A stretch of DNA of 64,000 nt from an uncultured Olleya sp. (GTDB lineage Bacteria; Bacteroidota; Bacteroidia; Flavobacteriales; Flavobacteriaceae). A program made the position numbers and the translations under genes. The stretch is taken from NCBI GenBank assembly GCA_947503885.1, contig CANNFD010000003.1:278708-342707 (forward strand). The letters are read 5' to 3'. The notes below the pieces were generated by a model. That model saw nothing but the letters and a program-made list of their open reading frames with translations, was not told the origin of the DNA and ran no database searches. Below, piece by piece: positions 1 to 8,663 of this stretch. Position 1 is the stretch's first letter; each line of letters begins with the position of its first letter.

Positions 1-1500
1 TTTTCCTAATTGTTGGTCGTAGCCCTTTTTAAGCTCAGACACGACTTGATTTGCTAAACTTAATTCTGCTGCATTTTCAATTTTTTCTTGGTTGTCAATT
101 TGACTAATGTCACCAATTGCAATGTTTTCTCTAACCGTAAATTCATACTTAAAAAAATCTTGAAATATAACTCCAAAAAACGCTTGGTATTGGGCTTTGT
201 CAAAACGATTAATATTAATGCCGTCCAACAAAATCTCTCCAGAAGTAGGCTGGTAAAAACGTAATAATAATTTAGTAAGTGTCGTTTTTCCTGCTCCGTT
301 TTGTCCGACAAATGCTAACTTTTCTCCAGCTTTAATTTTAAAACTGATGCCTTTTAAAATTTCATTATCAGATTCTGGATATGAAAATCTAACGTTTTTA
401 AATTCAAAACCTTCCTTAATTTTGTCAGGAAGTGGCATATCCTCGATATGTTTTGGTTGTATTGAAATATCAATAAAATCAAAATAATCTTTTAAGTATA
501 ATGCACTTTCAGAGATACGTGTAAATTTAGAAAAGAAATCTTGTAAGTTTCTTGTCAACCTATTAAAAGCGCCTGATAAAAAGGTTAATTCTCCTAAAGT
601 GATTACTCCAGATATTACACGATAAATTATAAATACATAGGCACCATAATAACTTAACGTCCCTAATACATTAAACACAAAACCTAAAGCAGAGCGTTTG
701 ATGGCTAGTTTTTTGTTAAGGTCGTAATACTCTTGAGATAGGTTTTTAAACCGATCGACTACAAAATCTGTTAAGCCAAATAGTTTGATTTCTTTGGCTG
801 TTTTATCATTTGCACCAATAAATCTTAAGTAGTCTAGCTCACGACGTTCTGCAGTCCAACCTCTAGCTAAAGAGTATTGTTGTTGACTAAACCAAATTTC
901 ATTTATAAAAGCAGGGATAATGCTTAGTACTAAAAGTATGATAAGGTAAGGTTCAAAATAGACTAAACCAGCAACTAATGTGGCTATGGATATCAGGCTT
1001 TGTACTTCGCCTAAAGCATTAGACATTAAGCCCACACGACTTGTAGTCTGTGTTCTAGCACGTTCTAGCTTATCATAAAACTCTGAATCCTCAAGAAGAC
1101 TAATGTCTATTTGATTGGTTTTTTTTATAATTCTAACAGAGGTATCGATAGAGTAGGCATCACCTAACAAACTATCGGTTAATTGTATGGCGCGACTAAT
1201 TAAATCTGAAAGTACAACAAGCCCAAACTCTATCCCAACATAAGTCCAAAGTTGGGTGTAGTCAGGTACTTCAAGGCTAATTTGTAAAATTATTTCATCT
1301 ATAATAATCTTACCAACCCATAAGATAATGACAGGTAAAACTGCACCAATAAGTCTACAAAAGGCTGAGCTTAAAAATAGTTTTTTATTGGTATTCCAGA
1401 TTTCTTTAAAAAATCTTGGGATATAGATTAAAGCGCTAAAAGATTTTTTTAAATTTGTTTTGTTTTTTTCTTTTAGCGATTTTGGAGCGCGTCTAGCCAT
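1..1500 (-). CDS. ABC exporter, fused permease/ATPase (3-prime end cut by window edge)
   Basis: An open frame runs from an ATG at 1500 to the window edge, so 500 residues are visible and the C-terminus is missing. The N-terminal ~340 residues carry hydrophobic segments typical of an exporter membrane domain. The ATPase domain follows, with the Walker A motif GQNGAGKTT (DNA about 282-310) and a Q-loop region (FGVIFQDFF). The signature motif and Walker B lie outside the window. It is a half-transporter of the multidrug/lipid exporter type and presumably works as a dimer in the inner membrane; the substrate cannot be read. It starts 12 bases after the sufT stop, so it is probably co-transcribed with sufE and sufT. 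A link to Fe-S metabolism is not implied by the sequence itself. Confidence 0.88.
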   Translation of the reverse strand, partial: MARRAPKSLKEKNKTNLKKSFSALIYIPRFFKEIWNTNKKLFLSSAFCRLIGAVLPVIILWVGKIIIDEIILQISLEVPDYTQLWTYVGIEFGLVVLSDLISRAIQLTDSLLGDAYSIDTSVRIIKKTNQIDISLLEDSEFYDKLERARTQTTSRVGLMSNALGEVQSLISIATLVAGLVYFEPYLIILLVLSIIPAFINEIWFSQQQYSLARGWTAERRELDYLRFIGANDKTAKEIKLFGLTDFVVDRFKNLSQEYYDLNKKLAIKRSALGFVFNVLGTLSYYGAYVFIIYRVISGVITLGELTFLSGAFNRLTRNLQDFFSKFTRISESALYLKDYFDFIDISIQPKHIEDMPLPDKIKEGFEFKNVRFSYPESDNEILKGISFKIKAGEKLAFVGQNGAGKTTLTKLLLRFYQPTSGEILLDGININRFDKAQYQAFFGVIFQDFFKYEFTVRENIAIGDISQIDNQEKIENAAELSLANQVVSELKKGYDQQLGK

Positions 1501-1512
1501 TATATTTTGGCA

Positions 1513-1839
1513 TTAAAGCATACCCAATTCTAATTTAGCTTCTTCACTCATTAAGTCTTGTGTCCAAGGTGGATCAAAAGTAATTTCTACTTCTGCATCT
1601 TTAACTTCGTTAATAGATTTCACCTTTTCTTCAACTTCTAATGGTAATGTTTCTGCAACAGGACAGTTTGGTGTTGTTAAAGTCATTAATATTTTAACAT
1701 CGTAATCCTCGTTTACAAAAACGTCATAAATTAAACCTAGTTCGTAAATATCTACTGGGATTTCTGGATCGTAAATAGTTTTAATAACGTTTACAATCTT
1801 TTCTCCTAATACTGCTGTGTCTATAGGTGTAGTACTCAT
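1513..1839 (-). CDS. sufT: SUF-associated MIP18/DUF59 protein (SufT-like)
   Basis: This 108-residue protein is essentially one MIP18/DUF59 domain. The family hallmark is visible as YDPEIPVDIYELGLIYDV (residues 23-40), and a conserved cysteine sits in TTPNCPV (Cys59). Such proteins help mature or deliver Fe-S clusters, acting in the cytosol alongside the SUF scaffold. The start codon is 2 bases from the sufE stop, so the two are translationally coupled. The gene lies about 2.6 kb beyond the end of the main suf operon, separated by two unrelated envelope genes. The family assignment is secure; the name sufT is by analogy. Confidence 0.85.
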   Translation of the reverse strand: MSTTPIDTAVLGEKIVNVIKTIYDPEIPVDIYELGLIYDVFVNEDYDVKILMTLTTPNCPVAETLPLEVEEKVKSINEVKDAEVEITFDPPWTQDLMSEEAKLELGML

Positions 1840-1841
1840 AA

Positions 1842-2267
1842 TTATTGTAGTTGTGTTTGGTACGCTATTGCATACATTTTAATTTGTTTTATCATACTTA
1901 CTAAACCGTTAGCTCTAGTAGGTGATAAATGTTCTTTTAGTCCAATTTGATCAATAAAATCTGTGTTGGCTTCTAAAATATCTTTTGGGTGTTGGTTAGA
2001 AAACGCTCTAATTAGTATAGCAATAATACCCTTAGTTATAATAGCGTCGCTATCTGCTGTAAAAGCAATTTTATTGTCCTCCATTTCTGCATGTACCCAA
2101 ACTTTACTTTGACAACCTTTAATTATATTATCTTCAGTTTTGTACTCTGGAGCAATTAGTGGAAGTGTTTTTCCTAAATCAATCATATACTGATAACGCT
2201 CTTCCCAATCTTCAAACATTGAAAATTCATCTACAATCTCGTCTTGTATTTCTTTTATCGTCTGCAT
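1842..2267 (-). CDS. sufE: Cysteine desulfuration protein SufE
   Basis: The 141-residue length and pattern match the SufE family. SufE accepts persulfide sulfur from the SufS desulfurase and passes it to SufB. The acceptor cysteine is Cys52 in the motif IIKGCQSKVW, followed by the family's VW-H region. The C-terminal half (LIRAFSNQHPKDIL and LSPTRANGL) is also characteristic. It is the first gene of a sufE-sufT-ABC exporter run and is not contiguous with sufS (5688-4474); a metalloprotease and a META-domain lipoprotein lie between them. I see no canonical promoter directly upstream in the short gap to 2357. Confidence 0.93.
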   Translation of the reverse strand: MQTIKEIQDEIVDEFSMFEDWEERYQYMIDLGKTLPLIAPEYKTEDNIIKGCQSKVWVHAEMEDNKIAFTADSDAIITKGIIAILIRAFSNQHPKDILEANTDFIDQIGLKEHLSPTRANGLVSMIKQIKMYAIAYQTQLQ

Positions 2268-2356
2268 TTTTTCAAAATAATTTAGATCACAAAATTAATC
2301 AATATTCACTGATTTGTTACTAAAGAAGTCTTAAATATAATGCTAGCTTGTAAGTC

Positions 2357-3169
2357 TTACTCTTTTGTGTTTTGTTTAGCCATAGCTAAAATTTTATTAA
2401 CTATTTCTGAAATCTCTTTTGCAGGATTGCCATCATCAAAAGTTGGCGTTGTATATTCTTCGCCATTAACAGTTATGGTTAATACTGCGCTTGGTGCACC
2501 ATCATATTGATGTGCTGTGCTTGGCGGTTTTACGTTGTTTAAAGACTTTATGTCTATAGCTTCTGTTAATGTCTTTAAAGTATTCCAGTCTTCTGTATTG
2601 ATCGTTCTTGTTTGTTCCTTATCAGTCCTATTAAATTGTGTTTTAATATTGCTTTGATCTATCTTAATCATAGTGTAAGTCCCTCTAGTAAAAGCAGAAT
2701 AAGTATAAGAAAGGTTACCGTCTTGGATTTTAGATACTTTACTAGTAGCAGCTTTAGTAGCTTTTAGTATTTCTTTTTTGTTGTTTAACAGTGTAATAGA
2801 GTTGTCTGATACATTAAAATTTGTAACACTTTCTAGTGCTTTAAAATAATCAGTTTCAATTTTATTGTCATTTTCTGGACATAACATTTTTGTAGAACCT
2901 AAGTTTGAAAACGTTAGCTTGTCCCCGTCTATTGCGTAGCTTCCAAAAAATCGATTACAACCTGCAAAACCCGAAACCTGTTTAGTGGCATCATCAAATT
3001 TTAAAGTTAACTCTTGTTCAATATTAGCTTGAGTGTCTAGAGTGGTGATAGTAAAATCTCCGTTAAGTGTGTTATCAGTCATATCTTGATTAAAACTTGT
3101 TTTAGCATCTTGAGATGCGCCACAACCGTTGATTAATATCGAAAATAATAATATAGTAAATGTTTTCAT
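2357..3169 (-). CDS. META-domain lipoprotein
   Basis: This 270-residue protein starts with a lipoprotein signal peptide with the acylated cysteine at Cys16 (ILINGC). Residues about 35-140 form a META/HslJ-type domain, recognised by VSGFAGCNRFFGSY and STKMLCPEND. The remaining half (about 145-265) is a separate domain I cannot name with confidence, containing a short helical C-terminus. META domains occur in envelope proteins linked to heat stress, motility or inhibitor resistance, but the molecular role is unclear. It should sit in the outer or inner membrane facing the periplasm or surface. A symmetric terminator lies just upstream, so it probably has its own promoter. Confidence 0.75.
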   Translation of the reverse strand: MKTFTILLFSILINGCGASQDAKTSFNQDMTDNTLNGDFTITTLDTQANIEQELTLKFDDATKQVSGFAGCNRFFGSYAIDGDKLTFSNLGSTKMLCPENDNKIETDYFKALESVTNFNVSDNSITLLNNKKEILKATKAATSKVSKIQDGNLSYTYSAFTRGTYTMIKIDQSNIKTQFNRTDKEQTRTINTEDWNTLKTLTEAIDIKSLNNVKPPSTAHQYDGAPSAVLTITVNGEEYTTPTFDDGNPAKEISEIVNKILAMAKQNTKE

Positions 3170-3203
3170 CTTTAAATTTATTGTTTGTTTAACTTAATAA
3201 TAC

Positions 3204-3233
3204 AAAAAAGACGCCAAAGTTGGCGTCTTTTTA
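3204..3233 (-). terminator. Rho-independent terminator after the metalloprotease gene
   Basis: The stem GACGCCAA/TTGGCGTC (3210-3217 with 3220-3227) is flanked by an A-run on the left and a T-run on the right, so it can work in both directions. It lies 19 bases past the stop codon of the minus-strand metalloprotease, which it most likely serves. The apical two base pairs probably open to give a workable loop. Confidence 0.8.
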
Positions 3234-3251
3234 TATAAAAACAAAATATTA

Positions 3252-4331
3252 TTAGTTTCCAGCTAAAGCAGCTCTTGAACCTCCTGGTTGTAAAATTGCT
3301 CTCATTCTAGATTTTTGACCTTCAGAAAACATATACATACAAGAATCATCTACATAATCCATATAGTTCATTGTCATGTCATTTGAACGACAATTAACAG
3401 TTGGGTAAGATGGGCAACCGTAGTTTGGTCCATCTGAAGAAGGTGTGTCTGCAACAAAATCATCTTGTTTACATCTTCCGTCTCCCCAAATGTGACGTAA
3501 ATTTAAATAGTGACCTACTTCATGAGTTAATGTTCTTCCTTGGTTATAAGGTGCTGCAGAACCTCCTGGTAAGCTAGAATATAAAACAACAACTCCATCT
3601 GTTGCAGCTGGTCCACCTGGGAATTGTGCATATCCTAATATCCCTCCACTAATATTACATACCCAAATATTTAAGTGTGTAGAAGGCGTTACTGGTGGGT
3701 AAGCAGATTTAACTGCGTCATTTGTGCTCCACGCAGAAGTTGAGTTAGAATGTCTAAAAGTACCTGCTAATGTAAAGTTAACTTCTGTATCTGCTACTAA
3801 TCCAGCAAATTCTGAAGGTACTTGGTTAGTGTCATTATTTGTTGCTCTAAAATCGTTGTTTAAAACTGAAATTTGTGAGTTTATTTGTTGGTCACTCACA
3901 TTTTGTTGTGAGTTACTATATACAACATGAACGTAAACAGGAATGTTTACTACACCAAGGTTATCTACAGGGTCTCCGCCACCAGATCCACCACCGCCTG
4001 GTCCACCACCATTACCGTTACCACCTTTTTTAGCATTGGTAAGCGCTCTGGTTTGATACTCGATATCATACATTTTCTTTTCTAATGAAGGGTCTTCATT
4101 TAACAGTCTATTTAAATTAACCATTGTATGACAAACTTGTTTTCCTTGTACTTGTCTCGCGTTTTCATCTACATCCGCATCTGTGTAAACATAAAAATCT
4201 GACATGTCTACTTTAGATTGATCTTCAGTAATGTTTTCTGATTTATCATCACTACATGATGAAAATAACAAGGCTACGGTAGCCATGCAAAGAAATATTT
4301 TTTTCATATTCATTAAAATTTTGTTAAACAT
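3252..4331 (-). CDS. Pappalysin/cytophagalysin-type (M43) zinc metalloprotease lipoprotein
   Basis: The zinc site is HEVGHYLNLRH (His270, Glu271, His274, His280), the extended HExxHxxxxxH motif of metzincins. The downstream Met-turn region (NYMDYVDDSCMYMFSEGQ) fits peptidase family M43. The protein is a lipoprotein, with the lipid cysteine at Cys26 (LFSSCSDDK) followed by acidic residues, suggesting surface display. A glycine-rich linker (about 103-119) separates a small N-terminal part from the catalytic domain. The ATG at 4331 gives a longer leader; an ATG at 4307 (MKKIFLC) would give a more typical signal peptide and may be the true start. It is probably a secreted or surface protease. No T9SS sorting domain is present. 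It sits between two terminators as a single-gene unit. Confidence 0.88.
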   Translation of the reverse strand: MFNKILMNMKKIFLCMATVALLFSSCSDDKSENITEDQSKVDMSDFYVYTDADVDENARQVQGKQVCHTMVNLNRLLNEDPSLEKKMYDIEYQTRALTNAKKGGNGNGGGPGGGGSGGGDPVDNLGVVNIPVYVHVVYSNSQQNVSDQQINSQISVLNNDFRATNNDTNQVPSEFAGLVADTEVNFTLAGTFRHSNSTSAWSTNDAVKSAYPPVTPSTHLNIWVCNISGGILGYAQFPGGPAATDGVVVLYSSLPGGSAAPYNQGRTLTHEVGHYLNLRHIWGDGRCKQDDFVADTPSSDGPNYGCPSYPTVNCRSNDMTMNYMDYVDDSCMYMFSEGQKSRMRAILQPGGSRAALAGN

Positions 4332-4411
4332 TTGCCGAATGTATATAAAAAGATTAATTAAATTAAGTAAATGTGGTTTTTTTTGCGATTTTTCGATGAA
4401 ATGTATAAAAA

Positions 4412-4455
4412 CAAAAAACGCTCAACCAAATAGATAAATGGTTGAGCGTTTTTAA
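4412..4455 (-). terminator. Rho-independent terminator of the main suf operon
   Basis: A 15-base-pair stem (4414-4428 pairing with 4439-4453, core CGCTCAACCA/TGGTTGAGCG) with a 10-base loop and A/T runs on both sides lies 20 bases after the sufS stop on the minus strand. It cuts the main suf operon off from the metalloprotease, META lipoprotein and sufE-sufT. Confidence 0.88.
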
Positions 4456-4473
4456 TTTTTTAATCTCTTTATA

Positions 4474-5688
4474 CTAAGACAACATCATTTTAGCCTTTTT
4501 AACTCCTGCTACTAATGCATCTATTTCTGTTTTAGAATTGTAGAAAGCAAACGAGGCACGTATGGTTCCGGGGATTTTATAAAAATCCATAATTGGTTGT
4601 GCGCAATGGTGACCTGTACGTACAGCAATACCCATTTTGTCTAATAAAGTTCCAACATCATAGGGGTGAATACCTTCTAAATTAAATGATATAACTGATG
4701 TTTTATTTTTTGAAGTTCCGTAGATTTTTAAACCTTCAATCTCTTTTAATTTTTTGGTTCCGTATTCTAATAACTCATGCTCATAACCAGCTATTTTATC
4801 AAATCCGATAGCATTCATATAGTTTAAGGCGGCTCCAAAAGCAATACCTCCACAAATATTTGGAGTTCCAGCTTCAAATTTATGTGGCAGACCTGCGTAT
4901 GTTGTTTTTTCAAACGTTACTTGGTCAATCATTTCTCCACCACCTTGGTAGGGTTGCATTTTAGTAAGCCATTCTTCTTTACCATATAACATCCCAACTC
5001 CCGTTGGACCACAAATTTTATGTGCTGAGGTTACATAAAAATCAACATTTAAAGCTTGCACATCTGGTTTGATATGTGGACAAGCCTGAGCACCGTCAAT
5101 CAAGACAGCAGCGCCAAATTTATGGGCTTGATCAATTATAGTTTTAATAGGGTTAATAGTCCCTAAAGCATTTGAAATATGGTTAACAAAAACTAATTTA
5201 GTTTTGTTTGACAGCAAATTAGCATAGGCTTCCATATCTAATTCTCCTTCCAAAGTCATAGGTATAACTTTAAGTGTTGCGCCTGTTTTTTCGCAAAGCA
5301 TTTGCCAAGGTACAATGTTACTATGATGCTCTAAGGCAGAAACAATTAGCTCGTCCCCTTTTTTTATCAATGAAGCAAAGCCATTTGCGACTAAGTTTAT
5401 ACTGTGTGTCGTACCAGAAGTAAAAATTATTTCGTGAGCTTTTTCAGCATTAAAATGTTGCTGAATAATATGTCTTGCGTCTTCGTATTTATCTGTAGCT
5501 TCTTGGCTTAGTGTATGTACACCTCTATGGATGTTAGCATTATAGTTAGAGTAATAATCTACAATTACGTCAATAACTTGCTGTGGTGTTTGTGATGTTG
5601 CTGCATTATCAAAATACACTAGAGGTTTACCATTAACTGTTCGGTTTAATATCGGGAAGTCTTTACGTATTTTGTTAATGTCTAACAT
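4474..5688 (-). CDS. sufS: Cysteine desulfurase SufS
   Basis: SufS is a PLP enzyme that removes sulfur from L-cysteine, leaving alanine and an enzyme persulfide for Fe-S cluster assembly. At 404 residues it has the usual size of the family. The PLP lysine is Lys224 in TSAHKICGPTGVG, the substrate-side cysteine is Cys362 in RTGHHCAQP, and the PLP-contacting region HHSNIVPW and DGAQACPH are present. The short loop around Cys362 identifies the type II (SufS) rather than the IscS group, which is known to need SufE; sufE is indeed present at 2267-1842. It is the last gene of the main suf operon, directly before a strong terminator. Confidence 0.96.
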   Translation of the reverse strand: MLDINKIRKDFPILNRTVNGKPLVYFDNAATSQTPQQVIDVIVDYYSNYNANIHRGVHTLSQEATDKYEDARHIIQQHFNAEKAHEIIFTSGTTHSINLVANGFASLIKKGDELIVSALEHHSNIVPWQMLCEKTGATLKVIPMTLEGELDMEAYANLLSNKTKLVFVNHISNALGTINPIKTIIDQAHKFGAAVLIDGAQACPHIKPDVQALNVDFYVTSAHKICGPTGVGMLYGKEEWLTKMQPYQGGGEMIDQVTFEKTTYAGLPHKFEAGTPNICGGIAFGAALNYMNAIGFDKIAGYEHELLEYGTKKLKEIEGLKIYGTSKNKTSVISFNLEGIHPYDVGTLLDKMGIAVRTGHHCAQPIMDFYKIPGTIRASFAFYNSKTEIDALVAGVKKAKMMLS

Positions 5689-5744
5689 AATAATTTAATT
5701 AGAGATTTTGAAGCTAAAGCAAAATTGAAAGTCAATCAAATAAC

Positions 5745-6059
5745 CTAAAATTGTTTTGCAACTATTTTAAATAACGATACAAATACGGTTACTGCGAATA
5801 CAGCAGAAACTATAAATGATATAATGACATGAGAGACTTTAATTGTGTCTTTAGCTAATATATTACTTACACTTTTAAATATCAATATTGATAAAATTAG
5901 TGTTAAATAGGTTAATGAAAGCCCAACAAAGGTTAATAATATACCGTCAAAAAAACCTCCTTTAGTAAAATAAAATAGTGTTCCAGTAACTATTGCAATA
6001 AGTAAACAAACACTAATTAATTTAAAAAAGGTTTTATTTGAGATGTTTAAAATATCCAT
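5745..6059 (-). CDS. Small three-segment membrane protein in the suf operon
   Basis: This 104-residue protein of no recognised family lies 5 bases after the sufD stop and 56 bases before sufS on the same strand, so it is almost certainly part of the operon. Three hydrophobic stretches are visible (about residues 11-31, 37-60 and 76-97), with lysines between them, suggesting an inner-membrane protein with short loops. There are no cysteines or histidines that would suggest a metal or cluster site apart from isolated residues. Its presence could reflect a membrane-linked step in cluster assembly or simple hitch-hiking; the sequence does not decide. Confidence 0.6.
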   Translation of the reverse strand: MDILNISNKTFFKLISVCLLIAIVTGTLFYFTKGGFFDGILLTFVGLSLTYLTLILSILIFKSVSNILAKDTIKVSHVIISFIVSAVFAVTVFVSLFKIVAKQF

Positions 6060-6064
6060 ATTTT

Positions 6065-7378
6065 TTACAAATCAAAACCAATGTTAACCCCTAGCTTGTT
6101 AGCTATAAGCTTTGTGACGCGTTGTTTTAATTCTGGAATTTTAACAGATTTTAAAACATTATTACTAAAAGCATACATTAGTAAGCCCTTAGCTTCTTTT
6201 TCTGGAATTCCTCTAGATTTCATATAAAATAAAGCGCTTTCATCTAACTGCCCAATTGTACAACCGTGAGAACATTTTACATCATCAGCAAAAATTTCAA
6301 GTTGTGGTTTAGAGTTTATTGTTGCTTTATCATTTAATAATATGTTATTGTTTGATTGAAAAGCATTAGTTTTTTGAGCTTCTTTATTTACTAAAACTTT
6401 ACCATTAAAAACACCAGTAGAACTATCGTTAAATATTCCTTTGTAGTCTTGGTGGCTTTCGCAATTTGGCTCTATATGGTGTACCAATGTATTATGGTCA
6501 ACATGTTGTTTGTCTCCAATAATGGTTATTCCGTTTAATGTAGAGTCCATATGCTCTCCATTTTGATAAAAGTTAAGATTATTACGTGTTAACTTTCCTC
6601 CAAAACTAAAAGTATGAACAGAAACATGGCTTTCGCGCTTTTGTTGTACATAAGTACTATCAATTAATGATGCATTAGCTTTATCATTTTGTAGCTTGTA
6701 ATAATCTACAATAGCACGTTTGTTGGCAACAATTTCTGTTACAGAGTTAGTTAATACTGCATTGTCTGTAAGACTTTGATGACGTTCAATAATTTGAACA
6801 TGAGAATTTTCATCCACAACAATTAAGTTACGTGGTTGAAGCATTAAAGCAGCTTCTTTTCCAGTCGAAAAATGAACAATTTGTATGGGTTTAGAAACGA
6901 CTTTATTTTTAGGGATATGTATATAAGCACCTTCTTTTGAAAAAGCAGTGTTTAAGGATGTTATTCCGTTTTTTTCGGCAACTTTATTAAAGTAATTATT
7001 AACTATTAACTGATATTTTGGTTTGTTTAAAGCAGAAGACATTAAGCAAACATCAATACCATCGTGGGTGGTTTCAGATAAGTTAGAAGCGTATTTTCCA
7101 TCTACAAATACAATTTTAAATGTATCTATATCATCTAAAAAATATTTTTTAACATCGCTATAATTTAGTGCGTTTTCCTGTTTAGGAAACAAGCTATAAT
7201 CATGCTTTAAAACACTGTTTAAAGACGTGTATTTCCAAGCTTCATCCTTTTTACTAGGAAAACCTTCTGCTTCAAATGTTTTTATTGCTTCACTTCTAAT
7301 ATCATGTATTTTAGAATCTAAATCAACATGATTTTCGAATGCTAAAAACGAGGATACTAATTTTTCTTTTAAACTCAT
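6065..7378 (-). CDS. sufD: Fe-S cluster assembly scaffold subunit SufD
   Basis: SufD (437 residues) partners with SufB and the ATPase SufC in the SufBC2D scaffold complex in the cytosol. The C-terminal beta-helix and helical part carry the family signature CSHGCTIGQLDESALFYM (from Cys369, with His371) and SRGIPEKEAKGLLMYAF. The N-terminal part is weakly conserved, as usual for SufD. It follows sufC with a 120-base spacer, the longest gap inside the operon, in which I see no terminator with a T-tract. The small membrane protein gene follows after 5 bases. Confidence 0.95.
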   Translation of the reverse strand: MSLKEKLVSSFLAFENHVDLDSKIHDIRSEAIKTFEAEGFPSKKDEAWKYTSLNSVLKHDYSLFPKQENALNYSDVKKYFLDDIDTFKIVFVDGKYASNLSETTHDGIDVCLMSSALNKPKYQLIVNNYFNKVAEKNGITSLNTAFSKEGAYIHIPKNKVVSKPIQIVHFSTGKEAALMLQPRNLIVVDENSHVQIIERHQSLTDNAVLTNSVTEIVANKRAIVDYYKLQNDKANASLIDSTYVQQKRESHVSVHTFSFGGKLTRNNLNFYQNGEHMDSTLNGITIIGDKQHVDHNTLVHHIEPNCESHQDYKGIFNDSSTGVFNGKVLVNKEAQKTNAFQSNNNILLNDKATINSKPQLEIFADDVKCSHGCTIGQLDESALFYMKSRGIPEKEAKGLLMYAFSNNVLKSVKIPELKQRVTKLIANKLGVNIGFDL

Positions 7379-7498
7379 CTTTTAAGTCTTCTGTGACAGA
7401 CTTTAATTATTTACTAATTAAAGCTGTGTTTTGTTTAATTATTTGTTCTAGTAGTGTCGTAAAGCTTGGTTTAAAGTAGCTTTACTTTTATAGCTAGA

Positions 7499-8251
7499 TT
7501 AAGCGTTTACTTCTTCTTTAATCCAATCGTAACCTTTTTCCTCAAGCTCGTGTGCTAATTCTTTTCCTCCAGATTTAACAATACGCCCATTGTAAAGTAC
7601 GTGTACAAAGTCTGGTACGATATGATCAAGTAAACGTTGGTAATGTGTAATTACAATTACAGCATTATCCTTACTTTTTAGTTTGTTAACACCATTAGCT
7701 ACAATACGTAAAGCGTCAATGTCTAATCCTGAATCCGTTTCATCTAGAATAGCCAATTTAGGCTCTAACATAGCCATCTGGAAAATCTCGTTACGTTTTT
7801 TTTCTCCTCCAGAGAATCCTTCGTTTAAAGATCTAGATAAAAATTTACGGTCTATTTCTAGTAGCTCAGCTTTTTCACGTATTAGTTGCAGCATTTCTTT
7901 AGCTGGCATTTCCTCTAAACCTTTAGATTTTCTAGTTTCGTTAATAGCTGTTTTTATAAAGTTAGTAACACTAACTCCTGGGATTTCTACTGGATATTGA
8001 AAGGATAAAAACACTCCTTTGTGTGCGCGCTCTTCAGCAGCTAACTCGTCAATATCTTCTCCTTCTAAAAGAATAGTTCCGTCTGTTACTTCATATTCTT
8101 CTTTACCAGCAATTACAGAAGCTAATGTGCTTTTACCAGAACCATTTGGTCCCATAATAGCATGTACTTCTCCTGCTTTAACCTCAAGGTTAATACCTTT
8201 TAATATAGATTTGTCTTCAACACTTGCGTGTAAATTTTTTATTTGTAACAT
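7499..8251 (-). CDS. sufC: Fe-S cluster assembly ATPase SufC
   Basis: This 250-residue ABC-type ATPase drives conformational changes of the SufB-SufD scaffold. The Walker A motif is GPNGSGKST (residues 34-42), the signature is FSGGEKKR, and Walker B with the unusual SufC salt-bridge region reads [16 protein letters not shown]. There is no membrane domain, which is normal for this family. The gene starts 5 bases after the stop of the small lipoprotein gene, so the lipoprotein and sufC are coupled. Very high confidence because all neighbours are SUF genes. Confidence 0.96.
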   Translation of the reverse strand: MLQIKNLHASVEDKSILKGINLEVKAGEVHAIMGPNGSGKSTLASVIAGKEEYEVTDGTILLEGEDIDELAAEERAHKGVFLSFQYPVEIPGVSVTNFIKTAINETRKSKGLEEMPAKEMLQLIREKAELLEIDRKFLSRSLNEGFSGGEKKRNEIFQMAMLEPKLAILDETDSGLDIDALRIVANGVNKLKSKDNAVIVITHYQRLLDHIVPDFVHVLYNGRIVKSGGKELAHELEEKGYDWIKEEVNA

Positions 8252-8256
8252 ACTGT

Positions 8257-8604
8257 TTATTTTCCTAGTTTGATAACGTCGTTTTTATTTTTGTCTAAAG
8301 CGTTTACGCTTACAATTTTGTTTATTTTCAGTTTAAAAGGCCAACCTTCTTCATTGTCTTTTTTAGGAATTAATTCTCCTAAAACCTCCACTTTAACCAT
8401 ATCTGTTGGTTCGTTTTGAAACTGTTTTGCTTGTTCGGCTAGTGTATCTACTTTGTCATTTAATACCACACCGTGCACATCGTTTCCTATTTGAAACACC
8501 GCAGCATCAGCATAATAGACAAAGTCTCCGGTGTAAGATGTTCCTTGGTCAGTTTTGCAGCTTACAAAAGCTATAAATAATAAAAGAATAACTACTTTTT
8601 TCAT
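8257..8604 (-). CDS. Small lipoprotein of unknown function inside the suf operon
   Basis: The 115-residue product begins with a short lipoprotein signal peptide whose lipid cysteine is Cys16 (IAFVSCKTD). The mature part is a compact domain with several predicted strands ([30 protein letters not shown]) ending in a lysine/asparagine-rich tail. I do not recognise the family. It is placed between sufB (59-base gap) and sufC (5-base gap) on the same strand, so it must be co-expressed with the cytosolic SUF machinery although it is exported. It has no free cysteine in the mature part other than the lipid-modified one. Confidence 0.7.
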   Translation of the reverse strand: MKKVVILLLFIAFVSCKTDQGTSYTGDFVYYADAAVFQIGNDVHGVVLNDKVDTLAEQAKQFQNEPTDMVKVEVLGELIPKKDNEEGWPFKLKINKIVSVNALDKNKNDVIKLGK

Positions 8605-8663
8605 TGATTAAATTTTGATTGGTACTGTTTTTTACAAGTAACTTTATTGATTTAGCTTATATT

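Noticed and set aside
7384..7403. Hairpin AAGTCT/AGACTT in the sufC-sufD spacer
   Set aside because: Only six base pairs and no T-tract on the minus strand; too weak to call an attenuator or terminator.
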